Both the position numbers and the translations under genes were made by a program. This document shows positions 35,831 through 56,699 of a stretch of DNA of 64,000 nucleotides, in pieces. Each line of letters starts with the position of its first letter. The first letter of the stretch is position 1. The stretch lies in NCBI RefSeq assembly GCF_019578655.1, contig NC_063265.1, forward strand, positions 6,110,501 to 6,174,500, written 5' to 3'. Below the pieces are notes generated by a model that saw nothing but the letters and a program-made list of their open reading frames with translations, made no database searches and was not told the origin of the DNA. Origin of the DNA: Ricinus communis (Eukaryota; Streptophyta; Magnoliopsida; Malpighiales; Euphorbiaceae).

Positions 35831-38589
35831 CATATCACTTTGCCAAAAGTTCTTAATCGGATTAGATTTTAAACCGATGAGATGACACCACTTGATATGA
35901 TAGAGAAAGTTAACATATAACGGCCTGTATAACATAGAGTAGCTATTTCTTTACACTCATTATAAAACTAAAAACTTACATAATTTATATAAAAAAAAAA
36001 AATTAAAATTGTTAAAAAATATTATTTTTAAAATAAACCTTAACCAAGTGAAAAAAAAAAAGAATTTTCACCCTATATCAAGTCAAATACATTAAAATAA
36101 TGAAAAAAATATTTACATCAATCTCCGACATCCATCTAATGGCATTGTAATTTTCTATGCTAGTAAAAAATTTAAAAATCGGTCCAAATGAAAAAATCTA
36201 CCTCTTAGTCTAATTTTCAGAAAACAAAATAAAGTATAAATAAAATAATTAGAGAAATACATATATCTAATCGGTTAGGGTGAGTTTCACTTTGGTTTTA
36301 GATTTTATATCAACACCCCGAATCAATTTTTATTTTCTCTTAAGAATTCTTCGAACTATAACCAATCCATATTTTGAAAAAAGAAAAAGAGGCTAATTTT
36401 TAAATTAAAAGAGAACGGTTTCCATCAGGTTAGCCGGATATTTGTTCTCCCCTGCTTGCAACCTCTACCGCTTATGCTATTGAAATGCAAATTAATGAGC
36501 TAACATTGTGGCTCTCAAGAGATAAAAGGCATTAAGGTTGGTCCTTCTTTCCCTTTCTCTATATATTAATAAAAAAATGTTGATTTATCAAAAGAAAAAG
36601 GGGGCAACAAAAAATGAAGGCATTATTTAATTTATGAAAATCCCATTCATATTATTATGGAAAGAGTGGAAAGATAAGCTAGATAAATTCTACATCATTA
36701 CTTACATAATCCAATTAGAACGAGGAGTTCTGAATAAGACGGACTAATAATAATTCATCAAATCATAAACAAATAAAGATTCCTTTCAAAAATGAGAAAC
36801 TCCTAACAACATTTCAAAATTTAGATACCAAATCCGAACAGGATAAAAGATATAATCTAACTAGAAGACTAATTCTCTACAAGTAAATAAAGAAGTCCTA
36901 TCTCGATACGAATAAAGACCAACATAGAATTATATAAAGAAGATTTGACCTACGATGAGGTACATTACATTCACTTTACAATTATGCAATCTACAACTTG
37001 TTTCACTAAATCTCTAACTTCAACACAGGAGTGGATTTGAGGAATCCATCTTTGGTGATTTCATTATTATATTTGTCTAAAAGTAACTCTTTTGAGAACC
37101 ATCATACCATGTGTTAATCACTGCTAAGTGATTTATCAATTACATAGAATAAAATTAAACAAATCTACTCGAAGTTAGATAATTAGTTAGGAAGTACCGA
37201 TACTTTTGAAAACTTTTCCAATTTAAATATGTGCTTACATGCATCCAGTACGCATTTGATATATGACGTGTTAAAATATTATTTTAACGGTTAGGACTTC
37301 TAGAACACCATAAAGATAATTTTTAAAATTTAGAAAATGATTGGATAGCAATTTATCTTAAATTTAGAAGAAGTTTTATAACCAAACAAGATAGCGCATA
37401 CAAAATTAATTTTTCAATATATATAAATAATATAATAAAAAATAAATTAAACTCTGTTTATATGAAATATTTTAGTTCTCTATTATTGTATTATTGAAAC
37501 AAAATAAATATATAACTTATTTTTAACGTGTTGCTATTTTATATTCTAAATTTTTAAAAATAACCATATTGCGGTATGCCTCATTGGTCCCTCTATGTAA
37601 AAGGTTAGATTGTAAGTAGATAGGCCATAATCACACATTCACTTTCAAAGAAATTCCTTTTAAATTAGTGCTAGGAACACATCAAATTCCCTAGAATTTA
37701 TTAGTCTATTTTTCTAACTGTAGATAATTAATTGGTATTATTTTAAATAATTTATTTATTTTAGACATCCTTTTATTGATATAAATTGTTAATAAATTTA
37801 TATATAAATTTTAATAATTTATATAAATCAAATTTATATAGATGAATTTTATAATTATCAAGTACTATATATTAAATCCTAAAACCTAGTAAGATTTTTA
37901 ATAAATAAAGCTAATATATTTGATTGATGAATATTCTCATTCGTAGCCTATTTTTTCACCAACCAAACCGAACCAAAAACCACCAACAAAAAGCAAATGT
38001 ATGAATCAAAATCTTAATAAAAAGGCTAAAGAGTAAAGAGCCGCGGAATTTGTAGTGGGAACAGATTGAAATAAGCCTGAAAATGAGAAGTGAGAAGCAA
38101 TGATTATGAAGTAATGGCAGACACACAGAATTGAAATAAACAAATTAGTGGGAAAATAAGATAAAAAGTGTTTATATAACTCAGATGGTAGGACTAAATT
38201 TTTCAGGTAAAACTCGAAAATCACAATCTAAAAGTGAGATCGGATCCACCAATTCAGGGGGGCACATCAGCCCAAATAGATTATAGGGGCATTCATTTAA
38301 CTTAAGTTTGTCTTATGATGAGGACGCAATATCATTGCAATTAGCAGCCAATTTAATAGTGCGCACACACAATCGCCTTTTCCCGTTTCCTAGCACTCCA
38401 ACAAAATGACACTCGTTTTGCTCTCTTTTTTTTCTTTTCAAGTGGGTGTGTCCATTACGATATAAGTCATGATATTCTTAATGAATTATGAAACTACATC
38501 GTAGACCCAATCAATTTTGCCAAGCTAATTAAGTGTTTTACATTCTAATAGCTTTAGGATCAAAGTTATCTGTCAATTAATGAAGGTAA
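35831..38589. other. Intergenic DNA, possible decayed LTR at 36.7-37.1 kb
   Basis: Between about 36,700 and 37,120 the order of words resembles the R/U5 part of a plant LTR: a TATA-like ATTATATAAAG, then GGTACATTACATTCACTTTA, then CTCTAACTTCAACACAGGAG with GATTTGAGGAATCCATCTTT. No termini or partner LTR were found, so this is only a suggestion. A 72-codon minus-strand frame at 38,006-38,224 has no domain. Confidence 0.3.
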
Positions 38590-39570
38590 TAATATACTAA
38601 TAATTATAAAAATAGTATTTCAACTTGTTAAGATTTGACAATTAAGTATTTATATTTTTAAAAGTTACTGTTTGGTGTATGAATCTAATAAAACTTTTAC
38701 GATTGAGTGTATATAGCAGTCAACAATATATTACAAGTTATTCATATAAATTTTTTTATAAAATGGTGTATTAATTTGTTAAAATTTAACAGTAAAGCGT
38801 TTAATTTTTTAAAAGTTACAATTTAGTGTGTAAAATTAAAAAATTATTAACATTTGAGTGTGTGAAACTAATCATTATATATATATTAAAAAAATCAAAC
38901 TCTATTATATTTTCATATTGAAAGATAATGTTTACATAAGGAGGATAAGTCTTTCGTATAACCAATTAAAATTATAAAAATATATAAATAAATAATATAA
39001 ATGTCATAAGGAGATTTATTAGTAATTTACATTATAATCAACATTATCATCCTCAATAATGATTTTTTTTTTAGATGTTTGTAATGATGGATTGAAGAAT
39101 ATAAGGTGTTGCTCAAAGTTGGATAAAGATTTCTTTTAAAACAAATTGATGAAAATATAATAAACAGAGTGTGATAATAGTAGTAGTAGTAAGAGCGATG
39201 TATTAATTCGTTAAAAGTAGATTTTTAAAATTTTATTATTATTTTATTCTGTTTAATCTACTAAGTTGATAATATATATTTTAAGGCTATAAGTCTTATT
39301 TTTATATACACTAAATTTAAGTATTTACTAAATTTACACATTAAATTGTAAAATTTAAAAGTTTAAATACTTGATTATTAAATTTTAACAAATTCACAAA
39401 TTAATTTTGCATTATTCAGCTTTTTTTTATTGGTTACCGGTTTCATACACTTAAATGGTAATAATTTTCGGGTTTATACATGAAATTATAACTTTTAAAT
39501 GTTTAAACACTTGATTGGTAAATCTTAACAAATTTACAAATCATTTTTATAGTTACTTCATTAGTAAATA
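38590..39570. mobile_element. Foldback-type element with two-module inverted arms
   Basis: The left arm (about 38,590-38,874) and right arm (about 39,291-39,570) are inverted repeats. Each arm consists of two related modules of about 140 bp in tandem. Each module carries a TTGTTAA-ATTT-ACA word, then a TTTTTAAAAGTTAC-type word, then a GTGTA word (start of left modules about 38,622 and 38,775). The central roughly 410 bp is unpaired and non-coding. Modular arms recall Foldback or Mutator-like elements, but no target duplication was seen. Confidence 0.55.
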
Positions 39571-42342
39571 ATTTATTAATTTGTAAATTAATGAATATTA
39601 ATTTAAAGTATTAATTTATGAATAGATTATTTACTTAATATACAGTAAATAATCAATGTATTTCTTTTTGAGTTAAAAACTAGGTGATGAGATTCGAATT
39701 TGAGAAAAATATAAATCCAATGCATTTTAAGTTAATAAATGTATAGTAAGTTACCATTGACTTATTCATGAGTATTTAACCAAGTAAAATCATATATTCC
39801 GTAGAAGTCATTATACTTACTACTTAAATACCCATATTAATTATAACTTTTATATTTCACTTCAGGATAAGAATTAAATTGAATTGCAATACAATAAACG
39901 CAAAGGATCTATTTTTAATTTTTTAATTGATTATTTGTTAATAATATTCTACATGATATATTATTATATTCAAACTAATTATTTTATTGGGATTAAAATA
40001 ACTCAGATTGATAATTTGGTTTCAGTTCAAGCTCTGCCGTCGAGTTCAAAATTAGTAAACTAAAACCCAGTGCTTATTGGGCCACGTTCAAGGCTCAGAC
40101 ATGCGATTCGTCTTTTCTGAAGGACTGTTGAGTTTTATTATTTCCTTTTTTAATTTCCATGTCCAGAATTTCTTCTTTCTTTACCTCTTTTTCAGATTTT
40201 GTTAACTATTTTTTTCCACAATGTTTGGTTCGGTCTTCTTATAGTTTGGAGTGTTTCAATCCACAGACGATAATGGTATCCTCAAAGGGAATTGTTGCTC
40301 ATCCATGAGTACTAGGGCTGGGGAATTCTCCTTACAAAATAAATTCAAAAATTCCAGCCTCATTCTTAATTTTTTTATTTTATTTATAAAATATGCCCAA
40401 TGAAGCGTGCATTATATATTTTATTTTATTTATTTAAAGACCCAATGATGAAGCGTGAATAAAGAATAATTATTTTCTTACATTTATTATAAGGTAACAA
40501 TGAGGTGGAGACTTAAATTCAAAATCTCCATCTTTCAACAACAGCTTAAACTAGATATGTAGTGTTTAAACTCATATTCATTTGAAATTATGTTATTCAT
40601 ATATGCATTAAATTTATTATTGTCTATAAATAACTGTCTACTTCCTGTCTGTTTTAAATAAATTATTTTTTACCAATATTCATTGTTACTCCAAATAATT
40701 TGCGAAAAGAATTGCGTAGATAAGTATTGACAGTAGATTAGGCTCTTAATGGAATGATAAAAGCAAAATTCCTGAATCAGCATATTTGACTGCTCTGGGC
40801 CAAAAACAAAGTAAACTCCTGAAGAAAATTTAGTTTCAGGACCTTCATGAAGAGAGAGAGACCCAAGCAGAGTTGGGGATGTCCATGCAAAGCTTTTATT
40901 CGTCTTCAAAGCCAGATTACTTTATATATATATAATACACACTTTTCTAGATTAAAATAAAATAAGGAATTCTTTTTAGCAGATATTTATACTCCTAATT
41001 TGCGTCCTTCACATCCCACTTTTTTAATTCCTCGTGCTTTGCCTCTTACTCTGGACCCTAAATCCAATTATTATTTTTTTGTTTAACCTTTTGCTTTATA
41101 GTTCTAATTAATTGATTCAAGATGTAAATAAAAATGATTTTTTTCTTATTATTTTATAAATTCTTAGATCTTTTCCTTGTTATTATTTTATAAATAAAAA
41201 TAATTTTCATATTGCAACAAGTTATAATCTTTTTAAAATATTATAAAATATGAATCTATATATAATAATATAATTCAAACAAAAATATTATACTATGTTA
41301 AAATAAAATAAAATTATTATATAAAATGATTTGATATAATGGTTGAATCCACACTTTAATCTTTTTTATATTAATTGTTAGTGAAATGTAGATTTTTTAA
41401 TAATATCTAGTCTTACTTCATAGGAGAAGTGGAGGGAATCCAACTTTAAGAAAAAATCCTTTACCAATCCAACTAAGCCTGGACTGAATCCAATATATTC
41501 TTGAAATTATCTCATTTCTCATCTCAATGTAAGGGTTCTTTTGAATTATGTTTTCTTTTCTCTCGGTCATAAAATTAATTTTGTCTATAACTATAAAGTG
41601 ATTTCATTATAGTTATATTTAACACGGGTAGTGATATAGACTCCATACACAATTAACACTAATAATGTAATTATGATGAGAAGTAACTTAATATTAATTA
41701 ATAATAATAAACATAAAAATTACACACAAAATTAATAAAAAGAAATATTCCACACCTTTAGACATGCCAAATGTCATTTTCCAGCAGTAGAACCCGAAAT
41801 AAGTTGGCACGACCAAGTGCAAGAAACTAAAGACTCAAACCAAGAATTGGCCAGTAATGACTGATTTAATTTTCATGATTACGTTTTTTTATTTAATGGA
41901 GGTGAAGACAAGAGGGAAGTGCCTAAGGTCAGGTGCATGTCAAAGTTGCAGGCACAAAATGCATTTTATATCGAATTACCTCTTTCCTTATGAGGAAAAA
42001 TTATACACAGCCCCCCTATGGCTATGGAGTTCAAAACTCGCATTGTCAACCGAAACAATTAACAAAGGTTGAAGTAATAATGGACAGAATCATACATCCT
42101 GTATCAAGGCTACTAGGGCACTATTTTTACATAATCAACATTTGCAGAGACAGACAAAGATGTAATCAGCTTCCCATAATCCTCGAAAGCTCCCAAGCAA
42201 AAGGGCGCATCCACCCACCCACATAATCAAGAAAGCTCCAGCAAATAATCACAGAAGAAGAAAGCAGGGTTTAAGATGGACATCGAAGATCTAATACTTT
42301 CTTTTCATGGATAAATCAAGCACACCTGTGTATTTGTCGCTC
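39571..42342. other. Intergenic DNA and 3' flank of the kinase gene
   Basis: A/T-rich with no repeat structure I could define. The less A/T-rich final part, about 41,900-42,342, probably includes the 3' untranslated region of the kinase gene that ends at 42,343. Frames of 70-97 codons there do not correspond to any family I know. Confidence 0.5.
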
Positions 42343-49141
<6,799 letters not shown>

Positions 49142-49257
49142 TTCTTTTTCTGTTTACTTTTAGACTCTTTCGCAACAGGAGAAAAGGTGAGAGTGATTCA
49201 GCGACGGATCTTGTAGTTAGGGTTTCACATTCTACTCTTACTCTTGTTTAATTGAAG

Positions 49258-49259
49258 AA

Positions 49260-49295
<36 letters not shown>

Positions 49296-49299
49296 GAGG
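49258..49299. repeat. GA/CT repeat upstream of CPK13
   Basis: A nearly pure GA run reads as CT on the gene strand about 120-160 bp before the start codon. CT-rich microsatellites are common in plant 5' leaders and core promoters, so this probably sits in the leader or at the promoter. Confidence 0.85.
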
Positions 49300-49528
49300 G
49301 GGACTGGTGGTGCTGTGGTGTTAGTGAGGTGTGAAGGTGAGTACGGTGGCTTTTTGTGAAGAGTTCGTCTTTTGATAATATAATTTTATTTTATTTTACT
49401 GAGGAATTAATAATAATTTGTTTTTTGTTTTTTTCTTAAAAAAAAAAAAAAGAAAAAAGAATCGTCGTCTTTGGTAGTGTGACTTTTGTCGGCTAATTGA
49501 GGTCGGAACGGGACGGTGGACTGGTTAG

Positions 49529-49553
49529 AAAGAGAGAGAGAGAGAGAGAGAGA
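49529..49553. repeat. Second GA microsatellite upstream of CPK13
   Basis: An AG run of about 25 bp, about 390 bp upstream of the kinase start codon. Confidence 0.9.
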
Positions 49554-52500
49554 AGGGTTTGTTTGGCAGCTAATTTATCCAACAGCTACAACCAGACAGA
49601 ATGATGGGAATTATATTTCTGTATACAGTTTTAGATTTACGATAAAGGACCCTCCCCTTCAGTTTCTGCTTTCTTGTTTCTATTCATTTCCTTTCCTCCC
49701 TCTTCTACTCTTCCATCTTCTGTATTTGCTTTCCTTTTATTTTTCTTTATTAATTTGAAATTCTTCGGTTATTACTGAGAAGTGCTTTTTTTTTTTTTTT
49801 TCAATAAATCAGTGTCGATTATGTAAAACTGATAATAAATGTTAGTTCTCAACAAAAATTTATAATTGTAACTTTAATATTGAAAATTAGCTAAAAGTTT
49901 TGTACTTTAATTACACTAATTTGCGATGTCCTTTTATGCAAGATTTTAACTTTTTGACTATATTAAACAATAACTTAAATATATTCTTTTAAGAAAATAA
50001 TAATTTAAATATATATATTTCTAATACATTCCTGCGATGATCACGTATTTTTATACTAAAATTCTAATTAGACCTTTTATTCAATGAGTTTGGCTAAAAT
50101 TTATATTTATTTTTTAAATTTTAAAATTTTATATTTTTATAAAATAGATTAAATCACTTAAATTTTTCTATTTAAGTTTGATTCGCCTCGTCTAATGATT
50201 AAATTAATTTTTTAATTGAAAACAAGAGGGTTACAAATCGAAATCTAATGTCATATTAAGAAATCATATTATCAAAAAATGTATTATTTTTTTATGAGAA
50301 TTTATTTTATTATGTGATTAACATAAAGAAAAACCGTCAATTAATAATTATAGTTTTGCTTGTTGATTATATAATTTTTCAATTGTTGAGCGCATCTCTT
50401 TTGCAAAATTCACCAAAAATATATATGGGTTAGAGGTCGGGAATACTTTTAACTACCCTAAAATGGACCTTAATCTTCTTCCTCCCCGTTTTGTTAGAAA
50501 ATTGGAAAAATATAAGACTGGTTTGTCTTTTAGAAGAGAGATTGAGCAAAACTGTAATTAAAAGACGAATACATGTGTGATGGAGTGTTTGTGAAATAAA
50601 GTAAAAACATTATTTATATTTATTATTTTTAGTGGAAATCTTAAAACGAAAGGCAATGGTAGGAGCAACAACAAAAAGATCCGAACCCAAAAAAATACAA
50701 ATTCAGAAAAGAAAAGAATAGAATTGCGAGAATTAAGAAGAGAAGATGCCATATGTTGTCTCTTTTTCTTTTGCAAACATTTGAAATTAAGGAAGGGAGG
50801 GGTCCTTCTGTCTGTAACCTTTGTGTTTGTTTGTTCAAAGGCTAAGTTAAGTGGGTCTCTTTTGACACCCTAACAACCACCTTCTTCTTCTCCTCTTCTC
50901 TCTCTCTCTTTTCCCTTCTGTTCTCTTCTGTGTTAGCTTCTTCTTCCTTCCATATATCATTCTTCAGTACGTGTTTTACAAGAAACCCAAACCATGTTTT
51001 GATGTCTGGTTATTTAGGGTTACTTATTGTTGTTCTAATGGCAGGGCATGTTTAGGACAAACCCCCCACCCCACAATATTGATGAATCAGAAAATAGTTA
51101 ATTAGTTAGCCTAAGGTAGCTAAGTGCTAAGACAACAACACAAAAAGGAAAATGGTTTTAGCATTAGGGTGGGTGGCTTAGAACACAACTATTGAAAACT
51201 CCAAAGAGAAGAATCTGTCATGTTCTTTTAAAAATATTTTTGTTGTGAGAAAGAATCTCTGACCAAGATCTTTTTCCTAATAAAATCATTACGATCAAAC
51301 AATACTCCACATGTAATTCGAATTTTAAACCATTTCTTGTTATATAATACCATGCAAGGAATATCAATGATCACTAAAAAGCTTTCTTGATTAGCTGCTG
51401 TTTTTTTAATTAATTCGTCTACATATATAAAATATATAGTAGAGGATAGGTTTTTTTGGAGTTAAATTAGAATAATATTTTGTTATATTATACTTTTTCA
51501 GCATTTTTTAGTTTAAAGATTTAAGAGGGGTCTAACGGTATTTGTGTTACACAATAAAAAATAAATATTTTCTTACATTCATCATAAAAGTAGAAGCATA
51601 CTTAATTCATAAATTAAAACTTGAACTTAAAACTTTTCATCTCAAAAAAAAAAAGAAAATGTTTTTGCTAAAAAATTTTATAATAATGTCTTTAATGAAA
51701 GAGAAAAGCTGGATTGAAACTAAAATGCCAATTTGGCATGAATTCTCAAGAATTTGAGCTCATATTTTACATTTTCATTTTTAAATTCAAGATATGGATG
51801 TGTTATTTTAATTTCACACCAAGTGCATTAAAAAACATGACCAAAGAGAAATTTAAATCATAATATATATTATGTGTGTATGCATACGTATGCTTGGATA
51901 TTAAAAAAGAGTTCAATAATGCTCAAGCAATTTAATAGTTAATTTCAATTAAAACATTTGTCAAACATTGACCCAATTCAAAAACAAATTATTGTTTCTA
52001 ATTCACATTACTTTGGCATGAAGCACAAGAAACTCAATTGATAAGGGTTTAATAAAATAATTTAGACGTATACATACATTATTGTCAGCAACATTTAATT
52101 CTTCTTTTTTTAAACAAAAAAACATAAATTAAAAGTTAAACTTAAAATATATTAAGTGCTAACATCTCATTTCATAGCAACTAATAATAATAATAATGAA
52201 TCAAGCCATCGATCAATCAACAGTAAATTATTTTTCTTGAAACTAATTAGACTATGCTTTATTGGCAAATGAAATCTCAATTTTCTTTTATGGACTATTA
52301 GAAAAATGTCAGTCTTTCAAACCCCTCTACAAACATATGATGCACATGCATGCACCGAGTCAATAATAACATGTAATATTTTTTACATTAATTAATTTGA
52401 TGTATCAAATCAACATATATTGACTTTGTATTGTTTTATTTTTCTTTTCTTTTTTAATTAATAGACAGACATTCATTTAGTAAATTAGTGACTCAATTTC

Positions 52501-55189
52501 TTGAAGACTAAGGCTAAGAATTTGACATTATTCCTGATTTTGTTGCAACTTATGATTAAAAGAAAAATCATAATTGAGCCGTCAGAAACAGCTAGAAATA
52601 GAATGCTAGCGATGATGAAGACATTTTTATGGTAATTTGTGAAAGACTTTTACTTGAAATTTTTTATTTATTTATTTTGGATCCCTTGGAGAAATAAGCA
52701 CAAATTAATTCAAGAAAGCATGAAGAAGAAGAAGACCCCACCCAAATATGGTATGCTGGGCAAAGGCTAACCTTATTGATGGGTCTGGTCTCATGCTTTG
52801 AGTCCATTGAGTTTCAAACACATTATCATTGCCCCTGTGGAAGTATTCCTTTCTCTGTAGCTGTAGGGTTGAACATAATTAAGACACATTTATTCAAACA
52901 GAATGCAAAAAAAGATCCTTTGTTTCCCTAAGGGATCGACGGACTTTTAGCAAAGGCTTCTATGTGATCTCCAGATTCTCTTTCTCATAACAATATCTCT
53001 ACCAATTAAAGTTAGGGTACTTGCTAGTATCTACTCCAAATTTTTATGTCTTGCTCTTTAAAGAGATATACTGTAATTAATAAAACAATGCCAACCAAAA
53101 TTAATAAAGAGTAAAGAAAAGAGAAGTTTTATCCATTAGGCATTTCACAATTATAATTTCATTAAAATTTTAATATTTATTTTTATTAGATTTTTTTTTT
53201 TATTTAAGCCATCTATTTTTTAAAAATTTCAATAATGAAAAATTCTCAGTATTTTATCAGACATGACAGTTTGGATAAATATTACCAAACACTTTAATAT
53301 AATTACTTATAATATATTTACTCATCACAAATACTGACTTTTATTATAATACCAAAAAGAGGTTTAATTTGTTATAGTCTTTTGTAAATGAGATAACATT
53401 ATTATAGTTTATTGTTAATTCTTTTTTTTTTTAAATATCAAACACCATTTTAATTAAATAATAAAAATCCATATATATATAAGACTTAATTAGATTTGAC
53501 AACAGGACAAGAAAAATCTTTTTAAAAAAGAAAAACAAAAGCTAAACCCTAGTTGGTGTGATGGATGGTTTAAGAAAGACTAGTATACAAATTATGTTGT
53601 TGGAATTAATAAAGTGATGGCATTAAAACAAATGGGGTTGAAACTTCAAGTGTAAGATTGTTAAGGAAATATAGGGATAAACTCAAAGTACCCTTTTGTT
53701 TTATATAATGAAACCACACCATGTGTGATAGACTAGTCATAGATAGTTCATCAATGGTGTTTTATTTGCTTTACAAAGTGTAATGTTGCTGACCACCACC
53801 AGCTAATTAACCTATCTTCACCATTACAACTAACAAAAAGAAATTCTTTCTCATTTTCTACTTTTTTAACTTTTGGGCTCAGCTCTAACTTAAGGACAAT
53901 CTGTAAATTGATCAAGCAGTTGGGAGCATACTTGATCATAGTATGGTCTCTCTTCACTGTTTTGGGTACAAACACAGCAACATGAACCCTTACTTGAAGG
54001 AAGTTGAACATAGATAGACAGTCCCAGTGGCAGAGTTAGAATTTTTGAAGATTGTAAAATTGCTAAAAATCTTCTAAAAGGTTTTCCAGGAAAGAAAACA
54101 GATAGAGAATATTGGACTAAAATGTCAATTTACCCCTATAAAGTTATATGTGATGAGCAATTTACTTAAATTTTAAACTTAGAGTCGATTAAAATAAACA
54201 AAATATATATATTTATTTTTGACATGTACATATGTATTTTAATTATTATTTTTATTAGTTTAAAGTTTTAATAAACATAAAAAAAATAGTCTCAACAGGA
54301 AAAAAAAAAGAACAAAAAAATCCATTATAATCCCTTTCATTTCTATCTCAACTAAATAAAGCCTGAAATTGAAAGTCTTAATTGAAACTTTTTTTTTCCT
54401 CCTCTCATGATTAAAATAAATGTGATTATATCATTCTCTTCAATCCGAACTCCAAGAAAAAATGAAATAGATCTTCTTTTATTCATTTCAGCCAACTTTA
54501 CAGCTTAATCCCAATAAACTGCCAATGACATCCAAATTCAGAGGATAAGTAAAGATCATAGTATTGCTAAAATTCTTTTAAAAGAGTTTTCAAAAAGCAA
54601 AAGAAAAACAAAAAACAAAAAACGAGAGAAAGAATATTATGAGAGGTGAAAATGAATGGCAAAGTCTCCTGTAGAAGAGGAAGAAGACAGAGAGTTCCAT
54701 TCATTTACCCTGTGGAGCCACATCATCGTGTTACGTCAACATCATAACTGCGAAAGCCATCTCATGCATGTGCCACGTTTCATTGCGGGGGGGAGTCTCA
54801 GTACATTAATAACGCCAGCCCATAAAAAGGCCTAACTTAAGTCAAGCAGGCTTACAAAATGGGTTCGAAAAGAAAATCAAACCCAGTATTTAGGCCAAGC
54901 CCATCTTTAGATTAATATAGTTAGGTTAACAAACTCTCTTTTTTCTTTTCTCTTTTTTTTTTTCTTTTTTTTTTTGTATGGAGAAGAATAAACGATCTTC
55001 TTATATTAGGAGGAGGACAATTGATCATTTAGGATTGATTATGGTAATAACAAAATTATTTGTTTTCTTACCAGTTATCAAAATTAAATTAACGTTGCAA
55101 AATTATTAAATACTCCATATACTGTTCTTCTTTTCTATCAAAATTTCTATGATTTTAGTTTGTAATTTTTGTATTTATAAACAATCTTA

Positions 55190-55345
55190 ATGCTTCTAAT
55201 CAAGTGTTGTAATGATTTATTTATCGACTCGGTGTTGATAGAATAACTATAATCTATTTTGATGCTTCTAATCAAGTGTTGTAATGAAATCCAAAGCTCG
55301 CTTTTGATTCATTTATCGACCTAGTATTAATAGAGTAACTATTAA
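55190..55345. repeat. Short diverged tandem duplication
   Basis: Both units contain ATGCTTCTAATCAAGTGTTG, then TAATGA, then TTCATTTATCGAC or TTATTTATCGAC, a T-GTATTA-TAGA word and GTAACTAT or ATAACTAT. Unit 2 (from about 55,258) has about 20 extra bases after the TAATGA word. Confidence 0.75.
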
Positions 55346-55348
55346 TAC

Positions 55349-55373
<25 letters not shown>
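55349..55373. repeat. (AT)n microsatellite
   Basis: An AT dinucleotide run of about 25 bp directly after the tandem duplication. Confidence 0.9.
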
Positions 55374-55379
<6 letters not shown>

Positions 55380-56659
55380 CGAATGTATGTAAATGTTATT
55401 TCCATAATATAAATTGCTAGATTCATTAACCTTTTTCTTCATATAAATAATTTCTTGTATGCATTAGCATTTATGTTGTGGAAATAGATTCGTCTAAATT
55501 TTAAGATACAAACGTTTTTTGACATATATTATTATGTTATTAAATAAATTTTTTTGACATGTTTATTTATTTTTGACATATAAAATTCGAATTGATATGT
55601 AATTTTATATTTTGTTTGTCTTAATTTATTAATAAATAAATTATTATTTTGATTAGACAGTAATTTTTATTTTAATTATATTTTAATATTATATCAATAA
55701 ATAAATTAACTTTCTAATTAGATAATAATTTTAAAATACATTAATAAATTCTTAAAATATTTAAAAAATACTTAAAAATATTTTACATTATTAATATTTT
55801 CTAAATTGTACTAAATAATTATTAAGTACAAAGATTTCTCTTTTTATTTATAATTAAAATAATAATAATAATAAACCATTAGTTTGTTTTTATTTGTCGA
55901 TGCTAAAACCCTTCCTAGATCATCTATTTTATGGATTGATTTGTCTCAATAGTATTTGTAAAAAAATAAAATAAAATTTTGAGTGCTACTTTTGTGGAAT
56001 AGCACACAATTCAACACCAAGTACTCCATAATAAACTTAAAATTAATTAAACCATAGACCATGTGTTTGTCTGACTTTCAATAAACCAAACAAATTCTAT
56101 TTTGTGTTCTTGGGACAGTGAAATGTGATGACAAACGTCTACATTGAAATGCAGTAAAGAAAATGACACTAATATTAAAAAAAAAAAAAAGATTATTTGA
56201 TTTCTATCATCAATCAAAACCCAAAATAACATGTGTTTCTTCATATAATATTATAATGTGCACTAGAATCTTTAAACCAAAGGTAATTCTAATCAATTAA
56301 TTTTGCAAGGTATTTCTTTTAAATTAATCCAAACTTAAAAAATTGAGTTTTACCTTGAAAAGGTCCGTAATACTTCATGGCTATACCTTATTAATTCTTT
56401 ATATAAATTTCACCATAGGGGCGCGCACCAATTTTCTTCTTTTTTTTCTCCTTCAGAAACAACACATTCCAAAATCTACAGCCAGAAACTTTAGATGACC
56501 AATACTTTAATTCCACGTGGATTTGTTTGGCTTCAATTTCGTCCTCTCGTCATCATCGGTAGTATGGTAACAAAAGCGATTTTTCAATATCACATGGAAA
56601 ATGCATAATATAATGTATATATTTATACATCGAATGGTAGATAATTAAATAATATATAT

Positions 56660-56666
<7 letters not shown>

Positions 56667-56694
<28 letters not shown>
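56667..56694. repeat. (AT)n microsatellite
   Basis: An AT dinucleotide run of about 28 bp in intergenic DNA. Confidence 0.9.

Positions 56695-56699
<5 letters not shown>

Noticed and set aside
50770..51000. A miRNA precursor in the C/T-rich stretch
   Set aside because: No match to the conserved plant miRNAs I could recall and no complementary arm found for a stable hairpin.
53751..54011. 86-codon minus-strand frame
   Set aside because: Low-complexity composition without a family match, and no neighbouring exons with splice sites.
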